From: Methanosarcina acetivorans C2A
Lineage (GTDB): Archaea; Halobacteriota; Methanosarcinia; Methanosarcinales; Methanosarcinaceae
DNA length: 64,000 nucleotides
Assembly: GCF_000007345.1 (NCBI RefSeq)
Contig: NC_003552.1
Coordinates: 2,604,001 to 2,668,000, forward strand
Direction: 5' to 3'
A program made the translations under genes and the position numbers. The notes under the pieces were generated by a model that saw only the letters and a list, made by a program, of their open reading frames with translations, did no database searches and was not told the origin of the DNA. Of this stretch, positions 35,995 to 45,917 are shown one piece after another (position 1 is the first letter of the stretch; the number at the start of each line of letters is the position of its first letter).

Positions 35995-36118
35995 TAATCC
36001 ACTTTAAATATATTTTTCCTGCCGGCGGTCTGCTTAAATCTACCCCTAATACGTTTGTTAAGATAAAGTTAAGAGAAGTGAAATTGAAAAAACCCGTGAT
36101 TTTTTCAGCTTTAGAAAT
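35995..36118 (+). repeat. Dispersed repeat, copy E
   Basis: It carries the core and the gtgattttttcagcttta box but lacks the downstream gggcactttgcagg box. It lies between hicBAB and the convergent methyltransferase gene. Confidence 0.85.
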
Positions 36119-36184
36119 AGTAATTTTAAGAGCTGATCTATTTCACAATTTACCGGTTTTTTAGAAAATACTTTCTTGCTCTAA

Positions 36185-36772
36185 TTAACTTTTTGTAGCC
36201 GACAAAAGGTAGGCTTGCCTGCGACCAGGGTTAAGCAGCGAATCGAAAATCACGTCTTTTATATAGATTATATTAAATAGAGGCGAAAAAGTACTCTCTA
36301 TTTCAGCTTTTGAAGCTCTTCTTGGCAGCTCGTATTCGCCCGGCTCCTTATCAGAGAAACACAACATGAAGTATTTGCCACCTTCCTTGAGCACTTTGTG
36401 CACATGTCGAGTAAAGAGTAGCCTCTCTTCGTCCGTTATCACATGAAACAAGCCGGAGTCAATAACAATATCAAACTCATCTTCCGTGAAAAGCTGGTCC
36501 ATCTCCAGTACATTTCCTACAATAAAATTTACCTTAACATGGCGCTCTATGGCCTTTGCCTTTGCATCGGAGATAGCGTCTTTAGCAAGGTCTATTCCTG
36601 TGACGTCACAACCATTCTTAGCCAGCATTATCGCATTCTCACCCCGGCCACATCCTATGTCCAGAGCTCGACCAGGCCTGATTTCTCCACTTTCTATCAG
36701 AGCCTGAAAAGCAGGCTGAGGATGATCAATATCCCACGGTGGCGTGCCCTTATATACTTCATCCCAGAACAA
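36185..36772 (-). CDS. Class I SAM-dependent methyltransferase
   Basis: This is a 195-residue methyltransferase. WDEVYKGTPPWDIDHPQPAF leads into ALDIGCGRGENAIMLAKNG (motif I), VTGIDLAKDAISDAK and FDIVIDSGLFHVI. The N-terminal signature resembles thiopurine/tellurite-resistance-type methyltransferases. A perfect AGGAGG (36779-36784) seven bases before TTG 36772 decides the start; an ATG frame opening at 36925 would add 51 residues unlike the family. It is the only gene between repeat copies E and F. The substrate is unknown. Confidence 0.85.
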   Translation of the reverse strand: MFWDEVYKGTPPWDIDHPQPAFQALIESGEIRPGRALDIGCGRGENAIMLAKNGCDVTGIDLAKDAISDAKAKAIERHVKVNFIVGNVLEMDQLFTEDEFDIVIDSGLFHVITDEERLLFTRHVHKVLKEGGKYFMLCFSDKEPGEYELPRRASKAEIESTFSPLFNIIYIKDVIFDSLLNPGRRQAYLLSATKS

Positions 36773-36778
36773 ATTTCT

Positions 36779-36784
36779 CCTCCT
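36779..36784 (-). promoter_or_regulatory. Ribosome-binding site fixing a TTG start
   Basis: Perfect AGGAGG on the minus strand, six bases before TTG 36772. Confidence 0.75.
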
Positions 36785-37091
36785 CGAAGCTAAAAGCGTT
36801 AAGTTACAATTTGATATCTGCTTATCAATAACATTAATCTTAATAACTATTCTGGATGAACTTTCTTTTGAATTTCTGGATAGTTTTGATAACAGATGTA
36901 GAACACTTTCGGGTTTTTTAAACAAAATCAGGTTACTGATGTGAAAAAGCTATTTTTTTCTTTGATTTTCGAGTCTTTGTAAATTTGAAAAAAGCACCTC
37001 GGGAGTTTATCTTTTAAAACAAAGAGAATCTTTTTATTGAGTAATGTTTTAGAATATGATAAATTGTCAAAACTAGACCAATAAACAGCTA

Positions 37092-37330
37092 ATGAAACCT
37101 TCCATCTACCAATTTCAGTTAAAATATATTTTTCCTGACAGCGGTCTGCTTAAATCTACCCCGAATACGTTTGTTAAGATAATGTTAAGAAAAGTGAAAT
37201 TGAAAAGCCCATGATTTTTTACAGCTTTATAAGGGGCTCTTTGCCGGGCTTCTTTAGATTAATCGATTCTTTTTCCTCTGGTGGGAATTTTCTTATTTAA
37301 GCGACTTTTTCAGGTGATTTGTGGATAATG
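37092..37330 (+). repeat. Dispersed repeat, copy F (full length)
   Basis: A full-length copy with core variant cctgacagcggtctgc and tail ending near gtggataatgg. Only about 30 bp separate it from copy G, with no gene between them. The preceding 36926-37091 holds no recognised gene. Confidence 0.85.
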
Positions 37331-37358
37331 GAAATCTGTCTGAACCGTCAAATACGAC

Positions 37359-37560
37359 ATGAAAATCTTACCCCGCAATCGATTCAATTGAAATATATTT
37401 TTCCTGACGGCGGTCTACTTAAATCTACCCCGAATAAGTTTGTTGAGATAATGTTAAGAAAAGCGAATTTGAAAAACCCGTGATTTTCGCAGCTTTATAA
37501 GGGGCACTTTGCAGGGCTGTTTTTAGATTAAAGTGATCTTTTTTGTTGAAGAGGGATGTT
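37359..37560 (+). repeat. Dispersed repeat, copy G
   Basis: A copy with core variant cctgacggcggtctac; it keeps the gcagctttataaggggcact box. The 37560-37832 interval after it shows no gene. Confidence 0.85.
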
Positions 37561-37832
37561 AAAGCATTTTCTCTCAATCAACTAGAATACATATTTTCTG
37601 CATGCTTTCCTTCTACTTTCTGATTTATAATGTTCACTTACATCCTTCTTAATTTCTTAACTTAACATGTATGTCAAGTAGAATTAACTCAAATGGAGGA
37701 GTAGCTTAGCGAGGCAATTTGTAGTATAGTTTTTTTAGCATCTGGTAAAATCAGTTATGAGTAAGTTTTCTATCTAGAGGTCTATAATTTCTATACCTAC
37801 GTATATTGTTTTTTTGAGACTTCTTTATGGTC

Positions 37833-39239
37833 TTATCTGGTCATAATCACCTTCAAAAAATCTATAATAGTCTCAGGATTTAACCAACTATCTGCATACA
37901 TAATTGCACTATCATGAAGTTTCTTAGTAGTTGATTTTATTCTCTCTTTTTTAATTTCTCTAGTAACACATTCTATAAATGATGGTTGATCCTGTTCGTA
38001 TAATTGGTTAATATAATTTTCTAACTGTGATTCGATTTCCAATTTTCTTCTATTTAATTCTTCATTTCTTTTACAAATTTCAACTTTTTTATCATCTACT
38101 AACTTTTGCACAGTCGTTTCATTAGTTGGATCATATGGAAGTGGATCGATAATCTTTTCAATAATTTTAGATTGCAGGGATATTAAAATTTCTGTGATCT
38201 TAATACATTGATCTGGAGTAGCAAGGTCTGGATTTACAGAGAGATCACTCTGTAAAGTTCTGACATATTTTCTATATACGTTGACGTACTTAGAACGCCA
38301 CGGCTCTTCAAGAGGCCATTTATAATTTGTGGAATATGTTTGCAGTCTATAAATTGTTCGAAATAATGTCGATAAGATATCTTTATTAATTTTAGAAGCT
38401 TCTATAACTTCATTAATAATATGTGTTTCAATATTTGACTCATTCGAGTAGTCTGAAAATGCTGATATAACTTTGTAAACATTACCATTTTTAAGTGCTG
38501 AGCGGATTTTAATTCGTAACCGGTTTATGGGTTTGGTATATTGTTCACGAATTATTGAAAGTTCTTTTTCTTCATCATATTCATCATATTTAAGACTTTG
38601 AATTCTGCTTCGCTCTAGTTGAAGTTGAGTAACAATTTTGATTGTCTGCATATGGGAAATATATGTGGGTCTCTTTACAAGACTTTGAATACTTCTCCTT
38701 AAAATAGGAATTAATGCCTGCAAATTGTTTTGGTTTAAATGAAATACTTCGTAATTTCTTTTTGGTATAGAGTCGAATATTAACATGCATGGTAAATCAC
38801 CCATAACACCAAATGATCTAGCGATTTCATCTGTTCCATATGTTATAGCGTTGATTTCGTCTCCATCAAAAACCCAACCACACTTCCCTGATTTCACCAA
38901 TTCGGTTACTGAATAAAAAGATTTTATCTCTTCAATAGAGAGATCAGTTTGTTTATTACTTTTTATATCTCTATTCCACTTATATGAGTCCCACATAACT
39001 GGAATATGCATTTTAAATTTGAAATTTCTGGCAAAAATAGCATAAGCGACATGTTTACTTGTCAAAGAATCTAATATGACTATTTTTTTTAAAAGCCATG
39101 AAAGGATTTCATCGTCGGCGCCGCCAACTAAAAAGAATAAATACCCTCCATATGGTTGTTTAAAAACAACAGCTGGATTATACTCTAAATGATCAAGAAT
39201 TCGTAACTCTTCATCCTTAATTTTTATCCCAAATCCCAT
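37833..39239 (-). CDS. Unrecognised 468-residue protein beside a Gabija-like system
   Basis: I do not recognise this protein. From ATG 39239 it reads MGFGIKIKDEELRILDHLEY, then KQPYGGYLFFLVGGADDEIL; no membrane segments, Walker or nuclease motifs stand out. The C-terminal 120 residues are rich in K, E and I and probably helical or coiled-coil. The base composition is very AT-rich, like the divergent Gabija-like genes and unlike argG, so it probably arrived with that defence segment. An upstream ATG at 39332 would add 31 residues without obvious sense. Confidence 0.65.
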   Translation of the reverse strand: MGFGIKIKDEELRILDHLEYNPAVVFKQPYGGYLFFLVGGADDEILSWLLKKIVILDSLTSKHVAYAIFARNFKFKMHIPVMWDSYKWNRDIKSNKQTDLSIEEIKSFYSVTELVKSGKCGWVFDGDEINAITYGTDEIARSFGVMGDLPCMLIFDSIPKRNYEVFHLNQNNLQALIPILRRSIQSLVKRPTYISHMQTIKIVTQLQLERSRIQSLKYDEYDEEKELSIIREQYTKPINRLRIKIRSALKNGNVYKVISAFSDYSNESNIETHIINEVIEASKINKDILSTLFRTIYRLQTYSTNYKWPLEEPWRSKYVNVYRKYVRTLQSDLSVNPDLATPDQCIKITEILISLQSKIIEKIIDPLPYDPTNETTVQKLVDDKKVEICKRNEELNRRKLEIESQLENYINQLYEQDQPSFIECVTREIKKERIKSTTKKLHDSAIMYADSWLNPETIIDFLKVIMTR

Positions 39240-39794
39240 AAAAGTTCCTTCTATTGATAAATATGAAACTCGGTGTGAAACTCGGAGAATGAATCTTCCC
39301 ACACAACCACTGTACCTCGGGATCAAGTCCAAGGCTTGGTATAGAATCTCAGCGTTTTCATTTTAATCTTATATTAATGAATATTTCGGCATTTTAGTAA
39401 TATTACTCAATGCTTGCACAAGGTAAACATTATAATACAGGTAATAAACCATTCTTTTTTATCATCTGATTTTTACATGAAAATAGTTTCGTCTATTACA
39501 TTAAAAACTAGACTTTTTCACATATAGATTTATGTATAGTCAGCAACCTAGTCTCTAAGAATCTATAGATTTTTTATGAAGAGGGCATTCCTAACATTAT
39601 TAACTCCCTCAAATTACGTTATCTAAGTAAGAGAATTCAAAGTGTGTCTTTGATTTTTCAAAAAAAAACTATAATTTCAAGAAGCTTTTCAATATGCTTA
39701 GGTATTCTCTAAAAGAATTAATTCGAGAATTATCGACTACACTATTGTTTCTTTATGAGTCTTCCTTTCGGCACTTACGAACCGAGTCTGGGCT

Positions 39795-39930
39795 TTACGG
39801 CATCGACTCAATCAAAGCCTTCTTATAAGCCGCAGCAACAACCGCCGAATACTACTGCCAATCATCATTTTTATGAGAATCGTAATAATCGCAGATGCCT
39901 CTTATAACCGTATAACCTAATGCATAATTC
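39795..39930 (-). pseudogene. Nucleoside phosphorylase domain remnant
   Basis: A short minus-strand frame reads YALGYTVIRGICDYYDSHKN, then DDWQ, an in-frame TAG, and YSAVVAAAYKKALIESMP before TAA. This is the conserved C-terminal end of PNP/UDP-phosphorylase-like domains (RGISDYADSHKN-type motif), found in many defence and signalling proteins of archaea. Only this fragment remains. The rest of 39333-40133 holds no recognised gene. Confidence 0.6.
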
Positions 39931-40133
39931 TTTTTTGTCCAGATATATATTGAGCTCGATAAATCCGTCCATATAAGACACACTACTTTCTATCTAATGT
40001 GTAGAGACATGAGCTTTAAATCAAAACATTAATTATAAATGTCCAAATGCCCCTATCTGTTAAAATCTTCAAAAATTATTATTGAAATACAAATATTAAA
40101 ATGTATCAGATTTTTACTAAAGAGGATGTTTTA

Positions 40134-42170
40134 ATGTATATTTCCAAAATCAGGATGCAAAATTTTAGATGTTTCTGTGACACATCTGTCGAATTTTATG
40201 AGGGCTTAAATGTATTCATCGGAGAAAATAACTCTGGTAAAACCACTGTTTTAAAGGCTCTCCAACTCATTTTTGATAATTCTGTATCTAAAAAATTAAG
40301 TATTGACGACTTTTATAAAGGAATATCTTCTTTTGACGAACCTCCTCAAATCACAATTACTATTTCTATCCAGGAAACTGAATCTGAAAAAATAGAAGAC
40401 AAAGCTGTTGTTGCAACTTGGCTAACTAAATTAAACTCTCCTTGTGAAGCAACTCTTACCTACAAGTATTTTCTTCCAGAAACTGATCTAGAGGAGTATA
40501 AAAAAGAGTTAAATGAAAGAGATCAGTCACTTATAAGTGAATGGGATATTTTAGAACGTTTTCTTCAAAGGTACGTGTCAAGAATCTATGCCGGAAATCC
40601 AATTTCAAAAAATAGAGTAGAATCTGAATATTTAGAAAAATTTGATTGTACATTTTTAGATGCATTAAGGAACGTTGAGAATTCTATCTACAATGGAAAG
40701 AACTCTTTACTCAAAAACGTGTTGAACTATTTCCTTGACTATAACTTAAAGAGTAGCATAAAGAAACTGGAACAAGATCTAGAAGATACAGATTCGAAGG
40801 CAAAATTGGATGAGTGCTTAACAAAATTGGAGTGTTGTAGGAATGAGTTTAGAGGACAATCAAAGGATTTATTGGATTCAATAAGAGGTAGATTGGATAC
40901 AGGACATATATTGAGTTTAGTTGAGAGTACTGGAGCATCTGTGTGTGGAAAGCCTGATATTGAGGGGGAGTTAAGCGAATCTGATATACTTTCTACATTA
41001 AAGCTTATTATAAAGAGTAACTCGGGGATGCAGATTCCAATTTTCAACAACGGGTTAGGTTATAACAATTTAATTTATATTTCCTTAGTGTTATCAAATT
41101 TAGAAATTATTACATCTGATCATTTTGGAGAAAACGCAAAAATCTTTCCCATTTTATTAATTGAAGAACCCGAAGCACACTTGCATCCTGCACTTCAATA
41201 TAATTTCTTAAGGTTCCTAAAAGAAGAAATCAAAAATAAAAACATTAGCAGACAGATTTTTGTAACAACCCATTCGACTCACATAACCGCTGCTGTAGGG
41301 TTAGATTCAATAATTTGCATGGAATCTCACAAAGATCATATATTAGCGCGATATCCTAGTCTAGTTTTTTCAGATAAACCAGATGACATTGAGTCTAAAA
41401 AATATATCGAAAGATACTTGGATGCAACAAAATCAAACATGCTTTTTTCAAAAGGAGTCATTTTTGTAGAGGGTCTTGCAGAGCAGTTGCTTGTACCGCG
41501 GTTAGCTGAGTATAGAAGCTTACCACTAGATAAATGTCATATTGCTGTAGTAGGCGTAGGTGGTTCTACATTTAAACATTTCATAAAACTCTTTGGTGGG
41601 GGTATTGATGAGAATAATAAGAATTACACCTTATCAAAAAGGGTTTCTTGTATTGTCGACGTGGATCCTCAAAAGATTCCTATTGAAGGTAGAAACAGAA
41701 GATGGAAAAAATGTTGGCCTTTTGAGGTTGGACAAAATTTAGATTCTTATGAGTACAAACCTATTTCCAGCGTAATAACTAATCTTGAGGAAGCTCTTAG
41801 TAAATCTAACACTGAAAATGTAAAAATCTTTTATAATAAAACTCAAAAAGGTAAGACATTAGAGTACGACTTAGCATTTGAAAATAAAGATTCACCTTTA
41901 TTAGTTTCTGGTTCCGTAGAAATTAGTAAAGATGTGAGTGCTCTTATTGAGTCTTCTAGCTTAACTCCTGAGGACAAATCTAAGGCTATTTTTGCTGCTT
42001 TTTATCTTGAATCCGTAGAAGATACTAAGGGATCCATGGCTTTTGAATTAGCTAATAACTTAATTAATAATTTTAATCTCAGTGAAGGATCGTTGGAATT
42101 TAATTTGCCTTTGCACATAAAAAATGCTATTTCATGGGTCTGTAGGGGAGTTTGCAATGAACCACAGTAA
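40134..42170 (+). CDS. gajA: OLD-family ATPase/TOPRIM nuclease, GajA-like
   Basis: This protein has 678 residues from ATG 40134, which has AGAGGA upstream (the in-frame ATG at 40101 lacks one). It opens with an ABC-type ATPase: MYISKIRMQNFRCF, Walker A GENNSGKTT (30-38), and LLIEEPEAHLHPALQ with the following VTTHSTHI. The C-terminal TOPRIM domain shows GVIFVEGLAEQLLVPRLAE, a VVGVGGSTFKHF glycine motif and CIVDVDPQK. OLD nucleases next to UvrD-like helicases form class 2 OLD systems, of which Gabija (GajAB) is the phage-defence example. The downstream helicase overlaps it by 14 bp. Confidence 0.85.
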   Translation: MYISKIRMQNFRCFCDTSVEFYEGLNVFIGENNSGKTTVLKALQLIFDNSVSKKLSIDDFYKGISSFDEPPQITITISIQETESEKIEDKAVVATWLTKLNSPCEATLTYKYFLPETDLEEYKKELNERDQSLISEWDILERFLQRYVSRIYAGNPISKNRVESEYLEKFDCTFLDALRNVENSIYNGKNSLLKNVLNYFLDYNLKSSIKKLEQDLEDTDSKAKLDECLTKLECCRNEFRGQSKDLLDSIRGRLDTGHILSLVESTGASVCGKPDIEGELSESDILSTLKLIIKSNSGMQIPIFNNGLGYNNLIYISLVLSNLEIITSDHFGENAKIFPILLIEEPEAHLHPALQYNFLRFLKEEIKNKNISRQIFVTTHSTHITAAVGLDSIICMESHKDHILARYPSLVFSDKPDDIESKKYIERYLDATKSNMLFSKGVIFVEGLAEQLLVPRLAEYRSLPLDKCHIAVVGVGGSTFKHFIKLFGGGIDENNKNYTLSKRVSCIVDVDPQKIPIEGRNRRWKKCWPFEVGQNLDSYEYKPISSVITNLEEALSKSNTENVKIFYNKTQKGKTLEYDLAFENKDSPLLVSGSVEISKDVSALIESSSLTPEDKSKAIFAAFYLESVEDTKGSMAFELANNLINNFNLSEGSLEFNLPLHIKNAISWVCRGVCNEPQ

Positions 42171-43995
42171 ATCTATTTTGATTTCTTCAGGAGATGTTTT
42201 AGATAATTTTGATCATCATTTTAGAGTCATTGCGGGCCCAGGTGCGGGAAAAACTTACTGGTTGACTAATCATGTTAAGAATGTAGTTAAACACTCTAGC
42301 AGGTTAAATCCAGTGTCAAAAGTAGCATGTATCACGTATACCAACATTGCTGCGGAACAAGTTTTAAATAATCTAGGAGAATGTGTCGATAAAGTTGAAG
42401 TCTCAACAATTCACAGTTTTTTTTATAAAAATATAATAAAACCTTACGCATCTCATTTATATGACGAGCTTGGAAATCAATTAATAGCAGTAGAAAAAAT
42501 TGATGGACATGAAGAGCATAATCCCTCTTTTAAGAAAATTGAATCTTGGATTGGAGAATATAACCCCGATCTTAAGTTTTTAATCTATCAAGAAAACGGG
42601 AAAAAAATTTCTTCTGCATTGAGTCATTTAACGTGGGAAGTTGAATCTTCTGGTAAGTGTTTTCTTGATGTACCAAAAGAATACCGATTGCCAAAAAAAT
42701 TAAAAAAATCATATTTTGACTATAAAAAATTATACTGGCAAGAAGGACGAATTCATCATGAAGATGTTCTATACTTTTCTTATAGAATTTTATGTGAGAA
42801 TCCCATCTTATTGATATTTTTGAGTGCAAAATTCCCATATATTTTTTTGGATGAATTTCAAGATACAAATCCCATCCAAACTATGATTGTTAAAATGTTA
42901 GCTAAATCAGGCTCTACCATTGGCGTAATTGGTGACCCCGCTCAATCTATTTACTCTTTTCAAGGTGCAAAAAGAGAAGATTTTTTGGATTTCTATATTC
43001 AGGACATTGCTTATTATGAGATACAAGACAATAGAAGGAGTACATCTAAGATTATAAGACTCTTAAACCATATGAGGAAAAAAGGTCCAGTACAACAAGA
43101 TTGCATAAGAAATGAGGAAGGAGAATGTGTTCGTGTAATTATATACCAAAAAATTGACGACGTTTTCGATAACTTAACTCCTGAATCTGACTTTTGTGTC
43201 TTAACTTTGAAAAATTCATTTGTTACTAAATTGAAAAGCACGTCTCAAGATAATTGCCTAGAGATATGGGATAAGTTCAAAAATCTAGACTACAACCGTC
43301 AGATATTTTATTATCATCTTTCAGTTGCAATTGCATACGCTCGTCAACATAGGTATGAAAATGCACTAAATGAGTTTTTACATGTATTTAGACCGAATCA
43401 TGATGGAGAATTAAGAGAGCCTTTAAAAGGACAAATTCCTTCTCCACTTTTAAGCAGAAGTATTGCTATATCTGTTCTAGAACATGTACTGGATCTTGAG
43501 CCTTTTAATTTAAGTCTATATCGTGTCAACGAATCTCTTTTCTCATTTTTGTCGGACAATGGCAATAAATATGGAATTTTTTTGAAAAAAATAGCAAAAG
43601 GAAATTTTAAAAAGTTCTCGGAATCTGTTTTGTTTAGTAACCTTGTTAGTGGTGTTAAGCTTGGAGAGGATTTGGGTTATATTAGAACGATACATAAAGC
43701 AAAGGGTGCAGAGTTTAAGACTGTTTTTGTCTACTTACATGATGAGTCTCATTTAAACTGTGTTTTGAATCCAGATCTTGAGAATGAAGATGATTTACAT
43801 AGAATATTTTACGTTGCTTTCAGTAGAGCAATGGATAACCTGTTTATTCTAACTCCGTCTCTTTCACCTGAAAATTGGGAATCTTTGAAGGGGCTAAATT
43901 TAGAGATTGAGATATATGAGAGTATAGAAGCTGAACATGAATATATACCTAAAATCAATAACCGTGTGAATAGATCTTTATTAGATTTTTTCTGA
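42157..43995 (+). CDS. gajB: UvrD/Rep-like helicase, GajB-like
   Basis: This superfamily 1 helicase has 612 residues from ATG 42157, which follows AGGGGAG inside the end of gajA. Motifs in order are Walker A AGPGAGKTYWL, ACITYTNIAAEQV, DEFQDTNPIQ, GDPAQSIYSFQGAKR, DNRRST, TIHKAKGAEF and YVAFSRAMDNLFIL. It is longer than the reference GajB helicase as I recall it (about 490 residues). The coupled 14-bp overlap with the OLD nuclease supports a two-protein Gabija-like system. Confidence 0.85.
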   Translation: MNHSKSILISSGDVLDNFDHHFRVIAGPGAGKTYWLTNHVKNVVKHSSRLNPVSKVACITYTNIAAEQVLNNLGECVDKVEVSTIHSFFYKNIIKPYASHLYDELGNQLIAVEKIDGHEEHNPSFKKIESWIGEYNPDLKFLIYQENGKKISSALSHLTWEVESSGKCFLDVPKEYRLPKKLKKSYFDYKKLYWQEGRIHHEDVLYFSYRILCENPILLIFLSAKFPYIFLDEFQDTNPIQTMIVKMLAKSGSTIGVIGDPAQSIYSFQGAKREDFLDFYIQDIAYYEIQDNRRSTSKIIRLLNHMRKKGPVQQDCIRNEEGECVRVIIYQKIDDVFDNLTPESDFCVLTLKNSFVTKLKSTSQDNCLEIWDKFKNLDYNRQIFYYHLSVAIAYARQHRYENALNEFLHVFRPNHDGELREPLKGQIPSPLLSRSIAISVLEHVLDLEPFNLSLYRVNESLFSFLSDNGNKYGIFLKKIAKGNFKKFSESVLFSNLVSGVKLGEDLGYIRTIHKAKGAEFKTVFVYLHDESHLNCVLNPDLENEDDLHRIFYVAFSRAMDNLFILTPSLSPENWESLKGLNLEIEIYESIEAEHEYIPKINNRVNRSLLDFF

Positions 43996-44250
43996 AATTT
44001 CCATTTTAAATTTATTAATTATATCACAATTAAAATAGCATTATTTGTATAATATCCTGTATTTCAGTTATGAAAAGTTCATGCTGTCCACAATAATAAA
44101 AATAGTTCAAAATAGCTATTACTGTAGCCTCGGAAAGATAATCTACAAATGCTTAGAAATCTTGGTTAAGGGAAATAGTAATAACTCAAATAGAAACAAA
44201 AATGATAAAAAGAAGTCTGCTCCTCTAAAAGGAACAGACAAAACCTAACA

Positions 44251-45435
44251 TTATTTCTCCATTACTTTCCTGTACATCCTCGCCTGGAACCCGTGATACT
44301 TCGCAAACCCTTCCGCATCCTTCTGGTCAATGGTCTGGCTGTCAAAAGAAACCAGATCCTCAGAATAAAGTGCATTTGGCGAGCTGCGGGCAAGGATAGT
44401 AAGTGCGCCTTTGTAGAGCTTCACTTTCACTGTACCCGTGACCCTTTCCTGGGACTTGTCGATAAAGGCGTTGAGGTCGGCATAAAGCGGCTCGTCAACA
44501 AGCCCGTAATAGGCAAGTTCGGACCACTGTTCGTCGACGATCTTCTTGAACTTCAGTTCCCCGCGGGTCAGGACGAGTTTCTCGAGGTCGGCGTGGGCTG
44601 CGAGGAGGACGGTTGCAGCCGGGTGCTCGTAGTTCTCGCGGGCTTTTAAGCCAAGGACACGGTCTTCGATCATATCTGTCCTGCCGACGCCGTTCTCGCC
44701 TGCAATTTCGTTCAGCTTCCTGACAAGGGCGTAACCGCCGAGCTTTTCGCCGTCGAGGGCTACAGGGACTCCGGCTTCAAAGTCGATGTCAACGATCCTG
44801 GGCTCGTTCGGGGCATCTTCTGCGGATTTGGTCCACTCGAAGATCTCTTCCGGCGGGACAAAGGAGGGGTCTTCAAGCTTTCCGCCTTCGATGCTGCGGC
44901 TCCAGATATTTTCGTCAACGCTCCAGGGCTTGGCTTTTGTAACTTCTACCGGGATTCCGTGCTCTTTTGCGTAGTCGATTTCCCACTCGCGGGTCAGGTT
45001 CATCTCCCGCATGGGGGCGATTACGTCCATGTCGGTCTGGCGGAAGACGGCTTCGAAGCGGAGCTGGTCGTTGCCTTTTCCGGTACAGCCGTGGGCAAGG
45101 GCGACTGCGCCTTCTTTAATGGCAGCTTCCACCACTTTTTTGGCAATCAGCGGGCGGGCTACCGATGTGCCCATGACATAGCCTTCGTAGTCTCCGTTGG
45201 CTTTGATCAGGGGGAAGATGTAGTCTTTTACGAACTCTTCCTTTGCATCGATCGTGTAGTGTTTGTTGCTGATCTTCTCGGCTTTTGCATCAGCTTTTTT
45301 GATCTCTTCTTCGGGCTGGCCGACGTCTACTGAAATTGTAATTACTTCATCGTACCCGTACTTTTCCTTGAGGATGGGGATGCACACAGAGGTGTCAAGC
45401 CCACCGGAATATGCAAGTGCAACTTTCTTTACCAT
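44251..45435 (-). CDS. argG: Argininosuccinate synthase
   Basis: This 394-residue enzyme joins citrulline and aspartate with ATP to make argininosuccinate, the penultimate step of arginine synthesis. The N-terminal [18 protein letters not shown] holds the SGGxDS-type ATP pyrophosphatase loop, and [15 protein letters not shown] is the second family signature. It is full length and well conserved. It lies downstream of carAB on the same strand, which supplies carbamoyl phosphate for citrulline; a 480-bp gap suggests separate promoters. Confidence 0.97.
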   Translation of the reverse strand: MVKKVALAYSGGLDTSVCIPILKEKYGYDEVITISVDVGQPEEEIKKADAKAEKISNKHYTIDAKEEFVKDYIFPLIKANGDYEGYVMGTSVARPLIAKKVVEAAIKEGAVALAHGCTGKGNDQLRFEAVFRQTDMDVIAPMREMNLTREWEIDYAKEHGIPVEVTKAKPWSVDENIWSRSIEGGKLEDPSFVPPEEIFEWTKSAEDAPNEPRIVDIDFEAGVPVALDGEKLGGYALVRKLNEIAGENGVGRTDMIEDRVLGLKARENYEHPAATVLLAAHADLEKLVLTRGELKFKKIVDEQWSELAYYGLVDEPLYADLNAFIDKSQERVTGTVKVKLYKGALTILARSSPNALYSEDLVSFDSQTIDQKDAEGFAKYHGFQARMYRKVMEK

Positions 45436-45524
45436 GCTTTTACTACCCCTTTCTGGTGATTTGTGATAGGAATGATAGTGACTACTTGTTTATGATTAAT
45501 GGGTTTACGGATTAATGTTTGAAT

Positions 45525-45619
45525 GAATTTACCTGTTAACGGATTTACCTGTTAACGGATTTACCTGTTAACGGATTTACCTGTTAATGGATTTACCTGT
45601 TAACGGATTTACCTTTAAC
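45525..45619. repeat. 16-bp tandem repeat upstream of argG
   Basis: The unit ggatttacctgttaac is repeated about five and a half times between carB and argG. Each unit contains the palindrome gttaac. Degenerate half-units continue to about 45660. The rest of the 45436-45917 gap shows nothing else recognised. Confidence 0.85.
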
Positions 45620-45917
45620 GACTTAACCCTTAATGGATTAACCTTTAACGGATCAGTAACCCAGTAGGGTTAATAAGTTAAATAAGTTTAATCTTTGTGG
45701 GAGCGATATGTTTACTCCTGAAAATTCGACAGCTAACAGGCTGCCGGGTTCAAAAACTGATTTTATTTTTTGCCGGAGGACGGAAAGCCACCCTGCCGGC
45801 TGTGGTTCTCATTGATTCTTCCGTTTTTCCGCTGGCACAGCGATTTTTAAGCAGTACTTTACTTACAGGCTTCCTACAAACTTTTTTCTTTTTTTAATTT
45901 ACCTTAGTTACCTTACT

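Noticed and set aside
31446-37560. Seven repeats as true integron attC sites
   Set aside because: No R'/R''-type conserved core triplets or large imperfect palindrome were seen and no integrase is in the window; the cassette analogy is kept only as a hypothesis.
44045-44248. 67-codon frame between gajB and argG
   Set aside because: AT-rich low-complexity translation (asparagine and lysine runs), no ribosome-binding site and no recognised family.
45525-45619. CRISPR array or origin iterons
   Set aside because: There are no spacers; no Cdc6/Orc gene or AT-rich unwinding element with ORB motifs is nearby.
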